A stretch of 52,140 nt of DNA from Bacteroidaceae bacterium (GTDB taxonomy: Bacteria; Bacteroidota; Bacteroidia; Bacteroidales; Bacteroidaceae), in the NCBI GenBank assembly GCA_017469685.1, contig JAFUFW010000083.1, positions 1-52,140 of the forward strand, given 5' to 3'. Made by a program: the position numbers and the translations under genes. Positions 52,037 to 52,140 of this stretch are shown piece after piece (position 1 is the stretch's first letter; the number at the start of each line of letters is the position of its first letter). Under the pieces are notes generated by a model. That model ran no database searches. It saw only the letters and a program-made list of their open reading frames with translations, and was not told where the DNA came from.

Positions 52037-52140
52037 TTAATCAAATAGCCCCGTAATAGGGGGACTTAATTGCTCTTTGACATCATTGGAATAAGTCTTA
52101 TCGAACAGTTCTCTGAGCGGTGTCTTGTCCGTAAGTGACA
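52037..52140 (-). CDS. C-terminal fragment of a probable transposase, cut by the window edge
   Basis: The minus strand is open from the right edge to TAA at 52037 and ends LTDKTPLRELFDKTYSNDVK and EQLSPPITGLFD. This resembles the tail of Bacteroidetes IS transposases, but 34 residues are too few to name the family. With the inverted repeat 11 bases further on, an IS end is the best reading. Confidence 0.4.
   Translation of the reverse strand, partial: SLTDKTPLRELFDKTYSNDVKEQLSPPITGLFD

Overview
The host part of this window is a chromosomal segment of a Bacteroidales bacterium (Prevotella/Bacteroides-like; genus not assignable by eye). The evidence is the gene order rlmN - DUF4837 lipoprotein - pdxA - sigma-54 activator - lptE - TPR protein - secG, which I know as a Bacteroidales arrangement. 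Promoters follow the Bacteroidetes pattern (TTTG, about 19 bases, then TAnnTTTG), Shine-Dalgarno sites are lacking, and GH92, GH109 and GH115 glycan enzymes are present. Host genes are fairly GC-rich and often end in TAG, so TAG is a normal stop in the host.

Layout. 1-7.8 kb: a tight minus-strand operon (a glycosyltransferase/GalT-like/SpoIID fusion, a GH92 mannosidase and the first codons of a third gene), divergent from a GH109-type oxidoreductase. 7.8-10.1 kb: guaA (synthetase domain only) and purT. 10.5-26.5 kb: plus-strand housekeeping genes, from a Bax inhibitor-1 homologue and rlmN through the pdxA-lptE-secG block, GH115, ffh, folD, an MscS-type channel and an unknown lipoprotein. 26.5-29.5 kb: xylB-xylA, which with GH115 suggests use of xylan-derived sugars. 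30.1-33.2 kb: amn, holA and a small XRE regulator behind a 670-base AT-rich palindromic stretch.

33.6-40.1 kb: a complete type II-C CRISPR-Cas9 locus. It has an 8-repeat array with 47-base repeats, cas2, cas1, an intact cas9 of 1390 aa, and a convincing tracrRNA with its own promoter and terminator divergent from cas9. An intrinsic terminator sits between cas9 and cas1, and each repeat carries a near-consensus promoter.

40.3-49.2 kb: a DUF4251 gene broken by one TAG, a flavodoxin lipoprotein, a zeta-toxin-like kinase with a tiny overlapping partner, trmD, a large SNF2 helicase and ligA. A 31-bp-arm perfect hairpin ends this part.

49.3-52.1 kb: the composition turns abruptly AT-rich and the genes look phage-like. 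The main result is here: one minus-strand frame (51733 to 50324) stays open for 469 codons if TAG is read as an amino acid. It contains 11 in-frame TAG codons, several in a Gln-rich stretch, and no internal TAA or TGA. This is the signature of amber (TAG to Gln) recoded gut phages. Three further small genes follow with short gaps or 4-base overlaps, and a possible fourth lies further on. The window ends in what looks like the 3' end of an insertion sequence. Whether the segment is an integrated remnant or an assembly join cannot be decided from the sequence alone.

Other recurrent structure: GC-rich palindromic elements inserted in frame into three coding regions (the fusion protein linker, rlmN and xylB), and two very long perfect hairpins after genes.
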